From: Planktothrix sp. PCC 11201
GTDB taxonomy: Bacteria > Cyanobacteriota > Cyanobacteriia > Cyanobacteriales > Microcoleaceae
Assembly (NCBI RefSeq): GCF_900009135.1
Contig: NZ_LT797683.1
Location: 1 to 64,000 of the forward strand
Direction of reading: 5' to 3'
Length of the DNA stretch: 64,000 nt
The notes below the pieces were generated by a model that was given only the letters and a program-made list of their open reading frames with translations, had not been told where the DNA came from and searched no databases. Made by a program: the position numbers and the translations under genes. Below, one piece after another: positions 8,694 to 17,767 of the stretch. Each line of letters begins with the position of its first letter. The stretch's first letter is position 1.

Positions 8694-11600
8694 ATGAATC
8701 GGAAACAAACGCGCCTCCCCAAGTTGCAACCTTGTGCACAAATTCCGGTTCTATTCACTCCCCGGGTCATGGTTCCATCGGTACTGTTGGTTTGCCTATT
8801 TCCCAATGCAATCACGGCACAAACTATTATTCCGGCACAGGATGGAACCGGAACCCAAGTCACCCAGCAGGGAAATCAGTTTAATATTAATGGTGGCAGT
8901 TTATCGGGAAATGGAGCAAATTTATTCCATAGTTTTGAAAAGTTAGGACTTTCTCAAGGTCAGATTCTGAACTTTATTTCTAATCCCAATATTCAGAATA
9001 TATTAGGACGAGTTACCGGGGGAGAAGCCTCTTTTATTAATGGGTTAATTCAAGTTACGGGCGGAAATTCCAACCTATTTTTGATCAATCCAGCGGGAAT
9101 TGTTTTTGGGGAAAATGCTAGTTTAAATATTCCCGCCTCTTTTACCGCGACAACGGCAAGCTCGATTGGATTTGGGAATCAAAATTGGTTCCAATCTATC
9201 GGGGAAAATCAATGGCAAACCTTAGTCGGAACTCCCAGGGATTTTGTATTTAATTCCGAAAACCCTGGGAGTTTAGTTAATTTAGGAAATCTCACGGTTT
9301 CCCCGGGGCAGAATATAACCTTATTAGCAGGAACGGTTTTAAATACTGGAACAATTTCTGCCCCCGCCGGGAATATTACAATTGCGTCAGTGACAGGGGA
9401 AAATTTAGTTCGACTTTCCCAGGATGGACACCTATTAAATTTAGAATTAACCTCAGATATTCCTCAAAATCATTCCCCCTTTACCCCCCTATCCCTACCT
9501 GAATTACTCACCGGAGGAAATTCAGTGAATGCGAGTCAAGTTAGGGTCAATGAACAGGGACAGGTTGTTTTAACTGCTTCGGGAATTACGGTTCCCACCA
9601 CACCTGGAACTACAATTTTATCAGGAACTATTGATGTAAGTTCCCCGACCCAACTTGGGGGAAACTTAGCCTTAACTGGAGAAAGAATCGGCTTAATTAA
9701 TAGTACCTTAAATGCCTCTGGGTTAACCGGAGGAGGAACGGTTTTAATCGGGGGAGACTATAAAGGACTCGGGGATTTTCCCAAGGCACAAAAAACCTTT
9801 ATTAGTCCCGATTCTTTTATCAATGCTAATGCTTTAGACACAGGAAATGGTGGACAAGTTATTGTTTGGTCAGAGGACTTAACTCAAGTTTATGGTTCAA
9901 TTCAAGTGCAGGGAGGAATGCAAAGTGGCAATGGGGGATTTGTTGAAACCAGTAGTCGCGGTATTTTAGATATTAACGCCGCCCCCAATATTTCTGCCCC
10001 TGCTGGGTTAGGAGGAACTTGGTTACTTGACCCGAATAATATTGATATTGTTGATGATACTCAAGGCAATACAAATATTAATGAAAACTTTTTAAACCCA
10101 GATGAATTTCTATTTAATACCAGCGATGATAATGCTAGATTAAGTGTTTTTATCTTAAAATCAGCACTGAGTGAGGGGAATGTTGTTGTAGAAACCGGAG
10201 ATGTGGGAACTAATTCCCAAGATGGGAATATTACCTTTCAAACTTCCTTAGATTTTAATGGAATTGGGGGAGAAAGAAATTTAACCCTAAATGCGGCCGG
10301 GAATATTATTCTGGATGGACAGACAATTAGTGATAGTATCCCGAATGATAATGATAAACTAAATCTCAATTTTAATGCGGATTTTGACAAAAATAATAGT
10401 GGTTCTGTTTTTATTCGTAATGCAAATATTGATACAAACCGAGGATCTTTTACCGCAACGGGTCGAGGAAATTCGCTTTTTCGTTCTGGGATTTGGATTG
10501 ATAATAGTCAAATTAATAGTTTAGGGGGAAACATCACCCTAGATGGAATTGGTGTTGATAACCAACCTTTTAATCATGGGATTCTGCTGACCAATAGTAG
10601 CTTAAATTCGGGGAATGGCAATATTAATTTAACCGGAACTAGTGGTACAGAAACCGATACAAATGTAGGAGTTTGGTTAGACCAATCTACGATTAAATCA
10701 GAGACAGGAACCATTAATATTATTGGTAATAGTCAAGGACTTCAAACAAATAATATTGGGATTCTAATTAATAATAATTCCACATTACAAAGCACAACAG
10801 GGAATATTAACTTAACCGGAAATAGCGAAAATGGATCAAATAGTTTTGGGGTAAATTTGAGCCAAGGCAATATTTTAACCGTTGATGGTGCAATTCAAAT
10901 AGCAGGAACTCCCACCGGAACCGATGGTAGTGTGGGGGTTTATCTGAGTGAGAGTAATATTGCTTCTACGGGGACGGGAATTATTGACTTAAATGGAAAT
11001 AATAACGCCACGGGAAATAATAATGATGGTCTTTCTATCTTGAATGGCACTCTTATTTCCACCACCGGAAGCGGGACAATTAATCTATCGGGGGTGAGTG
11101 GTGAGGGTAACATTAGCGAGGGAATTTTTATTGCCAATGCACAGGTACAAACTACCAATGGTAATATTTCAATTAATGGTTTGGGGCGGGGTTTAGCTTC
11201 AAGTCCAGGAATTTTTATTGGGGATGGAGGCGAAATTGTTTCAACGGGAACTGGGAATATTAGTTTAGATGGACTTAGTAGTGCTACCGGAAATAGTGGT
11301 CATGGAATTGCCCTTTTTGGTGGCGGAAATATTACTGCTACGGGAACCGGAGATATTACTTTAGTGGGTAGTAGTAGTCAGACTCCCGATAGTCATGGTA
11401 TTTTTATTTTAGATAACCCTAGAATTGAGGTTTTTAATGGAAATCTGAATTTAACTGGCGTGAGTTCATCTTCTTTGGGTGGACAGGGTATTTTATTAGG
11501 AAATAGTCTAATTCAATCATCAGGAACCGGGGGCATTAATTTAACTGGAACTGGGAATGGGACTGGGGGCGATAATAATGGGATTCTTTTAATTAATACC

Positions 11601-14600
11601 GCTCAAATTAATAGTTTGGGGAGTGGGGATATTAATATTCAAGGTCGCAGTGGGGCAGTTGCCCAGAGTCGGGCGGTGGGAATATTTGGAGGGAGTCAAA
11701 TTCAAAGTAATACGGGGTCAATTTTAATCGATGGTGTGAATAATGGCGAAAATACAAATAGTGTAATTATTGGAGAAAATATCCCCATTACTACCACGGG
11801 TTTAGGAAGTATCACAATATCAGGAAATCGAGATTTATTGATTAATTCCTTAACCAATGCCGGGGGTGACATTACTCTCAAAAGTAGCGAAGGAAATATT
11901 GATAGTAGTTTTGGAACCCTTGATAGTAGTTCTAGTCAGGGTAGTGGGGGAAATATTGCTATTGATGCGGCGGGTAATATTAGGGTTGGTGCTATTAATG
12001 CGAGTGGAAACACCCAAGGAGGAAGTGTTAGTTTAACTTCTGCTAATAATAGTGTTACGGTAACTGATAATATTAATACTTCCGCCACCACAGGTCAGGG
12101 AAATACAATTACGGTTTCTGCCCCCTTACAAATTGCCCAACCGACTATTACTTTTAATACTACTGGCAGTACAGGTAGTGGGGATATTATTTTTAATAAT
12201 ACAATTAATGGGATTACCCCGGGAAGTAATACGTTAATTCTGCAAGCGGGCAATATCAATTTTAATGATAGTGTAGGTAATCTTATTCCCCTAAATGGTT
12301 TAACCCTAACGGGAAATACTATTAATAGTATAGCACCGATGAATCTGGCAAACTCTGGGTTAACCATTAATGCCAGGGGAGAGGTGAATTTGGCGAATGT
12401 TTTAACGACCGATAACGGTATTATTAATATTTTAGCAACGGGAAATATTACGACTCAGGATATGACCACCGCCGGGGGAAATATTACCTTAGAAAGTAGT
12501 AATAATATTGATACCACCGCCGGAACATTAAATAGTCTTTCCACCGCCATAACTGGAGGTGCGGTTAATTTAACTGCTACTAATACCATCAATACCGGAA
12601 CCTTAATTACCGGAGGTGAAACGATTAATTTAACCAGTACCAATGGGGAAATTAATACCCAAGCTGGCATTTTAGATAGCAGCACTTCTGATAATAATGG
12701 TGGCAACCAAACCCTCAACGCCTCGGGAACAATTACCCTAGGAGAGATTAACACCAGTACCACCTCTAATTCTAGCAATAGTCAAGCCGGAACCTTCGAT
12801 ATTTCTTCAGGAAATAATACCATTAATTTAACGGGAGATATTAATACTTCAGCGACCCAAGGTCAAGGAAGTGATATTAATTTTAATGCTAATGTTATTC
12901 TACCTGAATCCCAGGTTACAATCACAACCAGGGGAAATAATAGCGGTGGGAATGTTACCTTTAATGGAACAATTAATGGGGATAGTGATAGTAATGCGGG
13001 GAGTAACAGTTTAACCCTGGAAACTGTAACAGGAGATGCCATTTTTAATCAAGCAATAGGGGATAATGTTCCTCTACAAACCTTAACTATTAATAGCGGA
13101 AATGTGGTTACTCAGTCCACTGTAAGGGTAGAGAATGGGGGAATTAATATTAATGCAACTCAAGATGTTAATTTAGGGGATACCATAACCGCTAATAATA
13201 GTCCTATTGATGTTAGTGCCACCGGAGATATTACCACATCAGATATTATTAGTAATGGGTCAAGAATTGCTCTCACCAGTAATACCGGAAATATTAATAC
13301 CGCATCGAGTATTCTGAATAGTAGTTCAACCACCGAAGACGGGGGAGAAATCAACCTGAATGCGGCTCAAAATTTAACCCTGGGTGCAGTCAGTACCCGT
13401 ACAGAATCTAATTTAGGAACCAGTCAAGCGGGAACCCTGACCCTTGCCGGAAATACAATTAATTTAACTAATAATATAGATACTTCTGCTACTATTGGTT
13501 CGGGGAATAATATGACCTTTAATTCCCAGGTAATTTTAGATGCCGATACCATTACTTTAACCACATCTGGAACCGCCGGAAGTGGAAATGTTACCTTTAA
13601 CAATACCGTTGATAGTAATAGTTCAGGGAGTGCTAATTTAACCCTACAAGCAGGGACGGGAAGGGTTAATATTAATCAAGATATCGGCGCAACAAATCCC
13701 CTAAATACTTTAAATCTAACCAGTGGAGAGGTTAACAGTAATGGGGAAATTAATGTTACAGGAGAAGGAGTTAATATCAATAGCAGTGAAACTGTTAATT
13801 TAACCCAACCTATTACCGCTACGAATACCGCCACTATTAATATTAATGCTGAAAATAATATCACCACCGCTAACCTAACTACCCAAGGTCAACGGATTAT
13901 ATTAAATAGCAATACGGGCAATATTGATAGTAGTGCCGGAATTATTAATAGCAGTTCCCCTAATAGCAATGGCGGTGATATTACGATAACAACCCCTGCT
14001 AATATTACCCTAGGGGAAATTAATACCAGTACCCAAACTAACCAAGCTGGAACTCTAACGGTGACGGGAGAAAAGATTGCGCTAACCGGAACTATTAATA
14101 CCTCGGGAAATAGCGGGACGGGTAGTAATTTAACCTTAAATAATCCCGTTGAATTAAATCAACCTGTTACCCTAAATACCTCGGGAACTGTTGGAAGCGG
14201 AAATATTATTTTCAACAATACAATTAATAGTATTCCCTCTAATAATAATGGTTTAACTCTACAAGCGGGAAATGGCAATATTCAATTTAATAATACGGTC
14301 AACCTGGGAGGGTTAGAAATTAATGCCCAAACCGTTAATAGTAATTCTCCTATTACCCTGGATACGGGAAATTTGCGGATTAATTCTAGTAATGCTGTCA
14401 CCCTTCCCCAAGATGTTATCACCACCAATGGTAGTAACGTTGAAATCACCGCAACCAATAATATTATTACCGGAAATATCACCACCAACGGTCAACCCAT
14501 CACCCTCAATAGTTCCGCGGGAAATATTACGACAAACCCCGGTATTCTGAATACCAATTCCCCGAATAATGGGGGAAATATTACCATTAGTACCCCCCAA

Positions 14601-17600
14601 ACCCTCAATTTAGGAGAAGTTAATACCAGTGCAATTTCTGGTACAGCAGGAACCCTGAATTTAAACACTGGAAATAATCCAATTATTTTAAATAGCAATA
14701 TTAATACTTCGAGTAATAATGGAACTGGAAGTCAACAACAGTATAATAGTCCTGTACAACTAGCATCCCCTGAAATTACCCTAACTTCATCGGGGACTAA
14801 TAATAGTGGGGCTATTATTTTTAATAATTCTATTAATGGAAATAGTAACTTAACTCTAAATGCGGGGAGTGGTAATATTATTTTTTCCAGTGTGGGTGAT
14901 AGTAACCCCCTGTCTAGTTTGCAAGTGAATACTACCGGACTCACGACCCTACAAGGCAATTTAACTACCAATAATAATGTTGATTTTAGTAATGCTTTAG
15001 GAGGAACGCAACTCGAAAATTCAATTACGATTAATACTGCTGGAAATAATGGTAATATCCTGTTTAATAATAGTTCGATAACGGGTTCCCCAACCCTCAC
15101 GCTCAACGCCGGAAACGGAACAATTTCCCTGAATACCGTTGGTAATAATAATAACCCCATAGGTGGATTAATTTTTCAACAGGCAAACGCCCTTAACCTG
15201 TTTGGCAATATCTACACCAGCGCCGGACTTAACTTTTCCTCCGTAAATACCGTTAATATTTCTGGAGATTTAGTTACATTAGATACTAGTATTGGTAACG
15301 GAGCGATTGATTTTATCGGTTCAACCCTTGCTGGACAAGGAAAGTTAACCCTTAATGCGGGGAATAATGATGTAAATTTAGATACCTTTACCACCGAATC
15401 TCCCCTCAACGGTTTAGGGATTACCGCTAGAACCGTCCAAGCTAACGCCCCCATTACCCTAGGGTCAGGGGGATTCAGTATTAATGCGAGTAATCTAGTT
15501 AACTTTAATGCTAATACCCTCAGTAATGGTACGGTTGTAGTCACCGCCAATAATGATATTACCACCCGCGATATTACTGCATCCCCAGGAATTACCCTCA
15601 ATAGCCGCAACGGGAATATTACGGTTAATTCCCTCAATAGTTCATCTCCCAACGCTAATAGTGGGGAAATCTCCCTAAGTACCCCCCGGGGTAATATTAC
15701 TACTAATACCTTAAATAGTTCATCCCCCAATGGTCAAGGCGGAACTATTTCCCTAGAAGCCATAACCGGAAGTGTTACAACTGGGAATATACTGACATCG
15801 GGTTCGACGGGCGGTAACCTTACGGTCAAAGCCCAAACCACCATTACCACCGGACAAATTGATACCCAAGGTCAAACCCAGGGGGGTAACGTTTTCCTCG
15901 ACCCGGTTAATGATGTTCAGGTGGAATTTATTAACGCCGAATCCCCCAACGGTCGCGGGGGTAACGTTTTTGCCGAATCTACCCAAGGCTACTTCCGTGC
16001 TACCAACTCCTTCCCCACCGGATTTTCCCCCACCGGAAGGGCCAGTATCTCCACGGCGGGACGTCTGGGTGGGGGTTCGATTAACCTGCGTCACGCTGGA
16101 GGGCCACTGAATCCTCCCGTTGCACTCTTTGAAATCGGAGGTAACTTAACAGTGAATGGAACTGCCGCCACCATTACCACAGGGGACTTTAGCATTCTGC
16201 CACCCCAAAGTTTTGAAGGTTCGTTTACATCGGGAAATATTGCCATTGAAACCGATGACGCCCCTAATATTATTCCCCCTAGTCCTAGTGGAAACGAACC
16301 CTTGATTGATACAGGAGTGATCCTGCAACAAAATATATTAATTCCTCCTAATAACCAAGAACAAGAACAGAAACAAACTCCTCCTGAAGTTATTATTAAT
16401 TATAATAATAATTTTCTGTCCCAGGAGCTTTTATCAACGGCAGATATTGCTTTTAGCTTTGATAATTTAGATTCTACCTTTTTAGCATTAGAACAGTCAA
16501 GAAATCAAGAATTTCAACAATATTTAGGAGTCCAAGGAACCCCATTGAATCGTTTAGAAGTTCAACAATTTTTAAAAGAATTGGAGATAAAAACTAAACA
16601 GGTTTATGCGATTGTTTATATTGTTTCTAGGGAAGATCAATTAGAAATCATTGTGGTTCCTTCCTCCGGTGAACCCCTGCGACATAGCGTTCCTGAAGCC
16701 ACCAAAGAAAAATTATTCCCCGTTGTTCGAGAATTACAAAGCGAAATTACTAACCCCAGAAAACGTGATAGTGTTAGTTATCAAGTTCCAGCGCAACAAC
16801 TTTATCAATGGATGGTTCAACCGATAGAAGATGATTTGAAAAGATTAGGAGTTTCTACAATTCTATTCTCCCTAGATGCGGGTTTACGGAGTTTGCCGAT
16901 GGCAGTTTTATGGGATGGTCAACAATTTTTAGTTGAAAAATATGCGATTAGTTTAATCCCGAGTACCAGCTTAATTGACTTTCGGTATCAATCCCTAGTT
17001 CAAGCAGAAGTTTTGGCAATGGGAGCTAGTCAATTTCAACAACAAAACCCACTTCCGGCGGTTCCAGTTGAACTCCAAAATATTACTGAAATTTGGCCTG
17101 GTGAAAAATTCTTAAACGAGCGTTTCACCCTAGATAATCTGAAATCCCAACGGCGTAGATTGGATTTTAAAGTGATTCATTTAGCCACCCACGCTGATTT
17201 TAAAACCGGATCTCCAAGTAATTCTTTTATTCAATTATGGAATGAAAAATTACCCTTAACGGAACTTCCTAACTTGGGTTGGGATAATCCCACGGTGGAA
17301 TTATTAACTTTAAGTGCTTGTCGAACAGCATTAGGAGATCGACGGTCAGAATTAGGGTTTGCCGGGTTAGCGGTGCAAGCGGGAGTTAAATCGGCTTTAG
17401 CAAGTTTATGGTATGTGAGTGACCAGGGAACTTTAGGATTAATGAGTGAGTTTTATGAATATTTGAAGCAGGCTCCCATTAAAGCGATCGCTTTACAAGA
17501 CGCACAAATTTCGATGATTCAAGGCAAAACTCGCATCGAAAATGAGCAATTAATTACAACTTTTGGCACTATTCCTCTCCCGGCAGATCTCACAGAATCC

Positions 17601-17666
17601 AATATTACCAGCCTATCCCATCCCTATTATTGGTCAGGATTTACAATGATAGGAAGCCCCTGGTAA
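8694..17666 (+). CDS. Giant two-partner-secretion exoprotein with C-terminal CHAT protease domain
   Basis: The 2990-residue protein has a signal peptide (VMVPSVLLVCLFPNAITAQ) and then a TPS/filamentous-haemagglutinin secretion domain (about 45-290), with the hallmarks NPNIQNILGRVTGG and NLFLINPAGIVFG. Residues of about 480-2450 are imperfect Gly/Asn/Thr/Ser-rich beta-helix repeats such as GNITLESSNNIDTTAGTLNS, forming a long stalk. A Pro/Gln-rich hinge (about 2520-2570) leads to a CHAT caspase-like domain (about 2680-2990) with a candidate catalytic dyad His2833 in ATHAD and Cys2876 in SACRTALGD. The protein should leave the cell through a TpsB outer-membrane partner, which is not in this window. 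An exported protease or self-processing adhesin is inferred; CHAT activity is not proven here. The stop codon abuts heptamer repeats. Confidence 0.93.
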   Translation: MNRKQTRLPKLQPCAQIPVLFTPRVMVPSVLLVCLFPNAITAQTIIPAQDGTGTQVTQQGNQFNINGGSLSGNGANLFHSFEKLGLSQGQILNFISNPNIQNILGRVTGGEASFINGLIQVTGGNSNLFLINPAGIVFGENASLNIPASFTATTASSIGFGNQNWFQSIGENQWQTLVGTPRDFVFNSENPGSLVNLGNLTVSPGQNITLLAGTVLNTGTISAPAGNITIASVTGENLVRLSQDGHLLNLELTSDIPQNHSPFTPLSLPELLTGGNSVNASQVRVNEQGQVVLTASGITVPTTPGTTILSGTIDVSSPTQLGGNLALTGERIGLINSTLNASGLTGGGTVLIGGDYKGLGDFPKAQKTFISPDSFINANALDTGNGGQVIVWSEDLTQVYGSIQVQGGMQSGNGGFVETSSRGILDINAAPNISAPAGLGGTWLLDPNNIDIVDDTQGNTNINENFLNPDEFLFNTSDDNARLSVFILKSALSEGNVVVETGDVGTNSQDGNITFQTSLDFNGIGGERNLTLNAAGNIILDGQTISDSIPNDNDKLNLNFNADFDKNNSGSVFIRNANIDTNRGSFTATGRGNSLFRSGIWIDNSQINSLGGNITLDGIGVDNQPFNHGILLTNSSLNSGNGNINLTGTSGTETDTNVGVWLDQSTIKSETGTINIIGNSQGLQTNNIGILINNNSTLQSTTGNINLTGNSENGSNSFGVNLSQGNILTVDGAIQIAGTPTGTDGSVGVYLSESNIASTGTGIIDLNGNNNATGNNNDGLSILNGTLISTTGSGTINLSGVSGEGNISEGIFIANAQVQTTNGNISINGLGRGLASSPGIFIGDGGEIVSTGTGNISLDGLSSATGNSGHGIALFGGGNITATGTGDITLVGSSSQTPDSHGIFILDNPRIEVFNGNLNLTGVSSSSLGGQGILLGNSLIQSSGTGGINLTGTGNGTGGDNNGILLINTAQINSLGSGDINIQGRSGAVAQSRAVGIFGGSQIQSNTGSILIDGVNNGENTNSVIIGENIPITTTGLGSITISGNRDLLINSLTNAGGDITLKSSEGNIDSSFGTLDSSSSQGSGGNIAIDAAGNIRVGAINASGNTQGGSVSLTSANNSVTVTDNINTSATTGQGNTITVSAPLQIAQPTITFNTTGSTGSGDIIFNNTINGITPGSNTLILQAGNINFNDSVGNLIPLNGLTLTGNTINSIAPMNLANSGLTINARGEVNLANVLTTDNGIINILATGNITTQDMTTAGGNITLESSNNIDTTAGTLNSLSTAITGGAVNLTATNTINTGTLITGGETINLTSTNGEINTQAGILDSSTSDNNGGNQTLNASGTITLGEINTSTTSNSSNSQAGTFDISSGNNTINLTGDINTSATQGQGSDINFNANVILPESQVTITTRGNNSGGNVTFNGTINGDSDSNAGSNSLTLETVTGDAIFNQAIGDNVPLQTLTINSGNVVTQSTVRVENGGININATQDVNLGDTITANNSPIDVSATGDITTSDIISNGSRIALTSNTGNINTASSILNSSSTTEDGGEINLNAAQNLTLGAVSTRTESNLGTSQAGTLTLAGNTINLTNNIDTSATIGSGNNMTFNSQVILDADTITLTTSGTAGSGNVTFNNTVDSNSSGSANLTLQAGTGRVNINQDIGATNPLNTLNLTSGEVNSNGEINVTGEGVNINSSETVNLTQPITATNTATININAENNITTANLTTQGQRIILNSNTGNIDSSAGIINSSSPNSNGGDITITTPANITLGEINTSTQTNQAGTLTVTGEKIALTGTINTSGNSGTGSNLTLNNPVELNQPVTLNTSGTVGSGNIIFNNTINSIPSNNNGLTLQAGNGNIQFNNTVNLGGLEINAQTVNSNSPITLDTGNLRINSSNAVTLPQDVITTNGSNVEITATNNIITGNITTNGQPITLNSSAGNITTNPGILNTNSPNNGGNITISTPQTLNLGEVNTSAISGTAGTLNLNTGNNPIILNSNINTSSNNGTGSQQQYNSPVQLASPEITLTSSGTNNSGAIIFNNSINGNSNLTLNAGSGNIIFSSVGDSNPLSSLQVNTTGLTTLQGNLTTNNNVDFSNALGGTQLENSITINTAGNNGNILFNNSSITGSPTLTLNAGNGTISLNTVGNNNNPIGGLIFQQANALNLFGNIYTSAGLNFSSVNTVNISGDLVTLDTSIGNGAIDFIGSTLAGQGKLTLNAGNNDVNLDTFTTESPLNGLGITARTVQANAPITLGSGGFSINASNLVNFNANTLSNGTVVVTANNDITTRDITASPGITLNSRNGNITVNSLNSSSPNANSGEISLSTPRGNITTNTLNSSSPNGQGGTISLEAITGSVTTGNILTSGSTGGNLTVKAQTTITTGQIDTQGQTQGGNVFLDPVNDVQVEFINAESPNGRGGNVFAESTQGYFRATNSFPTGFSPTGRASISTAGRLGGGSINLRHAGGPLNPPVALFEIGGNLTVNGTAATITTGDFSILPPQSFEGSFTSGNIAIETDDAPNIIPPSPSGNEPLIDTGVILQQNILIPPNNQEQEQKQTPPEVIINYNNNFLSQELLSTADIAFSFDNLDSTFLALEQSRNQEFQQYLGVQGTPLNRLEVQQFLKELEIKTKQVYAIVYIVSREDQLEIIVVPSSGEPLRHSVPEATKEKLFPVVRELQSEITNPRKRDSVSYQVPAQQLYQWMVQPIEDDLKRLGVSTILFSLDAGLRSLPMAVLWDGQQFLVEKYAISLIPSTSLIDFRYQSLVQAEVLAMGASQFQQQNPLPAVPVELQNITEIWPGEKFLNERFTLDNLKSQRRRLDFKVIHLATHADFKTGSPSNSFIQLWNEKLPLTELPNLGWDNPTVELLTLSACRTALGDRRSELGFAGLAVQAGVKSALASLWYVSDQGTLGLMSEFYEYLKQAPIKAIALQDAQISMIQGKTRIENEQLITTFGTIPLPADLTESNITSLSHPYYWSGFTMIGSPW

Positions 17667-17700
17667 TCAGTTGTCAGTTATCAGTTATCAGTTATCAGTT
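17667..17700. repeat. Heptamer repeat TCAGTTA
   Basis: About five units of TCAGTTA/TCAGTTG begin directly after the stop codon of the giant CHAT gene. The array is immediately followed by a hairpin element at 17701. Confidence 0.75.
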
Positions 17701-17761
17701 GTAGGGGCGGGTTCATCAAGATGCGCGGTGATTAACTCATATCTAAAATAACCCGCCCGTA
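17701..17761. repeat. GTAGGGGCGGGTT hairpin element
   Basis: The left arm GTAGGGGCGGGTT is paired with a slightly degenerate right arm AACCCGCCCGTA about 35 bases later. It is a single-hairpin relative of the element at 5764-5931. Lying between two convergent genes, it may also act as a terminator, but no T-run is seen. Confidence 0.6.
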
Positions 17762-17767
17762 TTAACA

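Noticed and set aside
10940-16331. Many antisense and shifted frames inside the giant CHAT gene
   Set aside because: They mirror the Asn/Thr/Gly-rich repeats, have no start signals and no recognisable domains.
8694-17666. Contact-dependent inhibition toxin with immunity gene
   Set aside because: The C-terminus is a CHAT domain rather than a known CDI toxin, and the next gene is convergent, so no downstream immunity gene is present.
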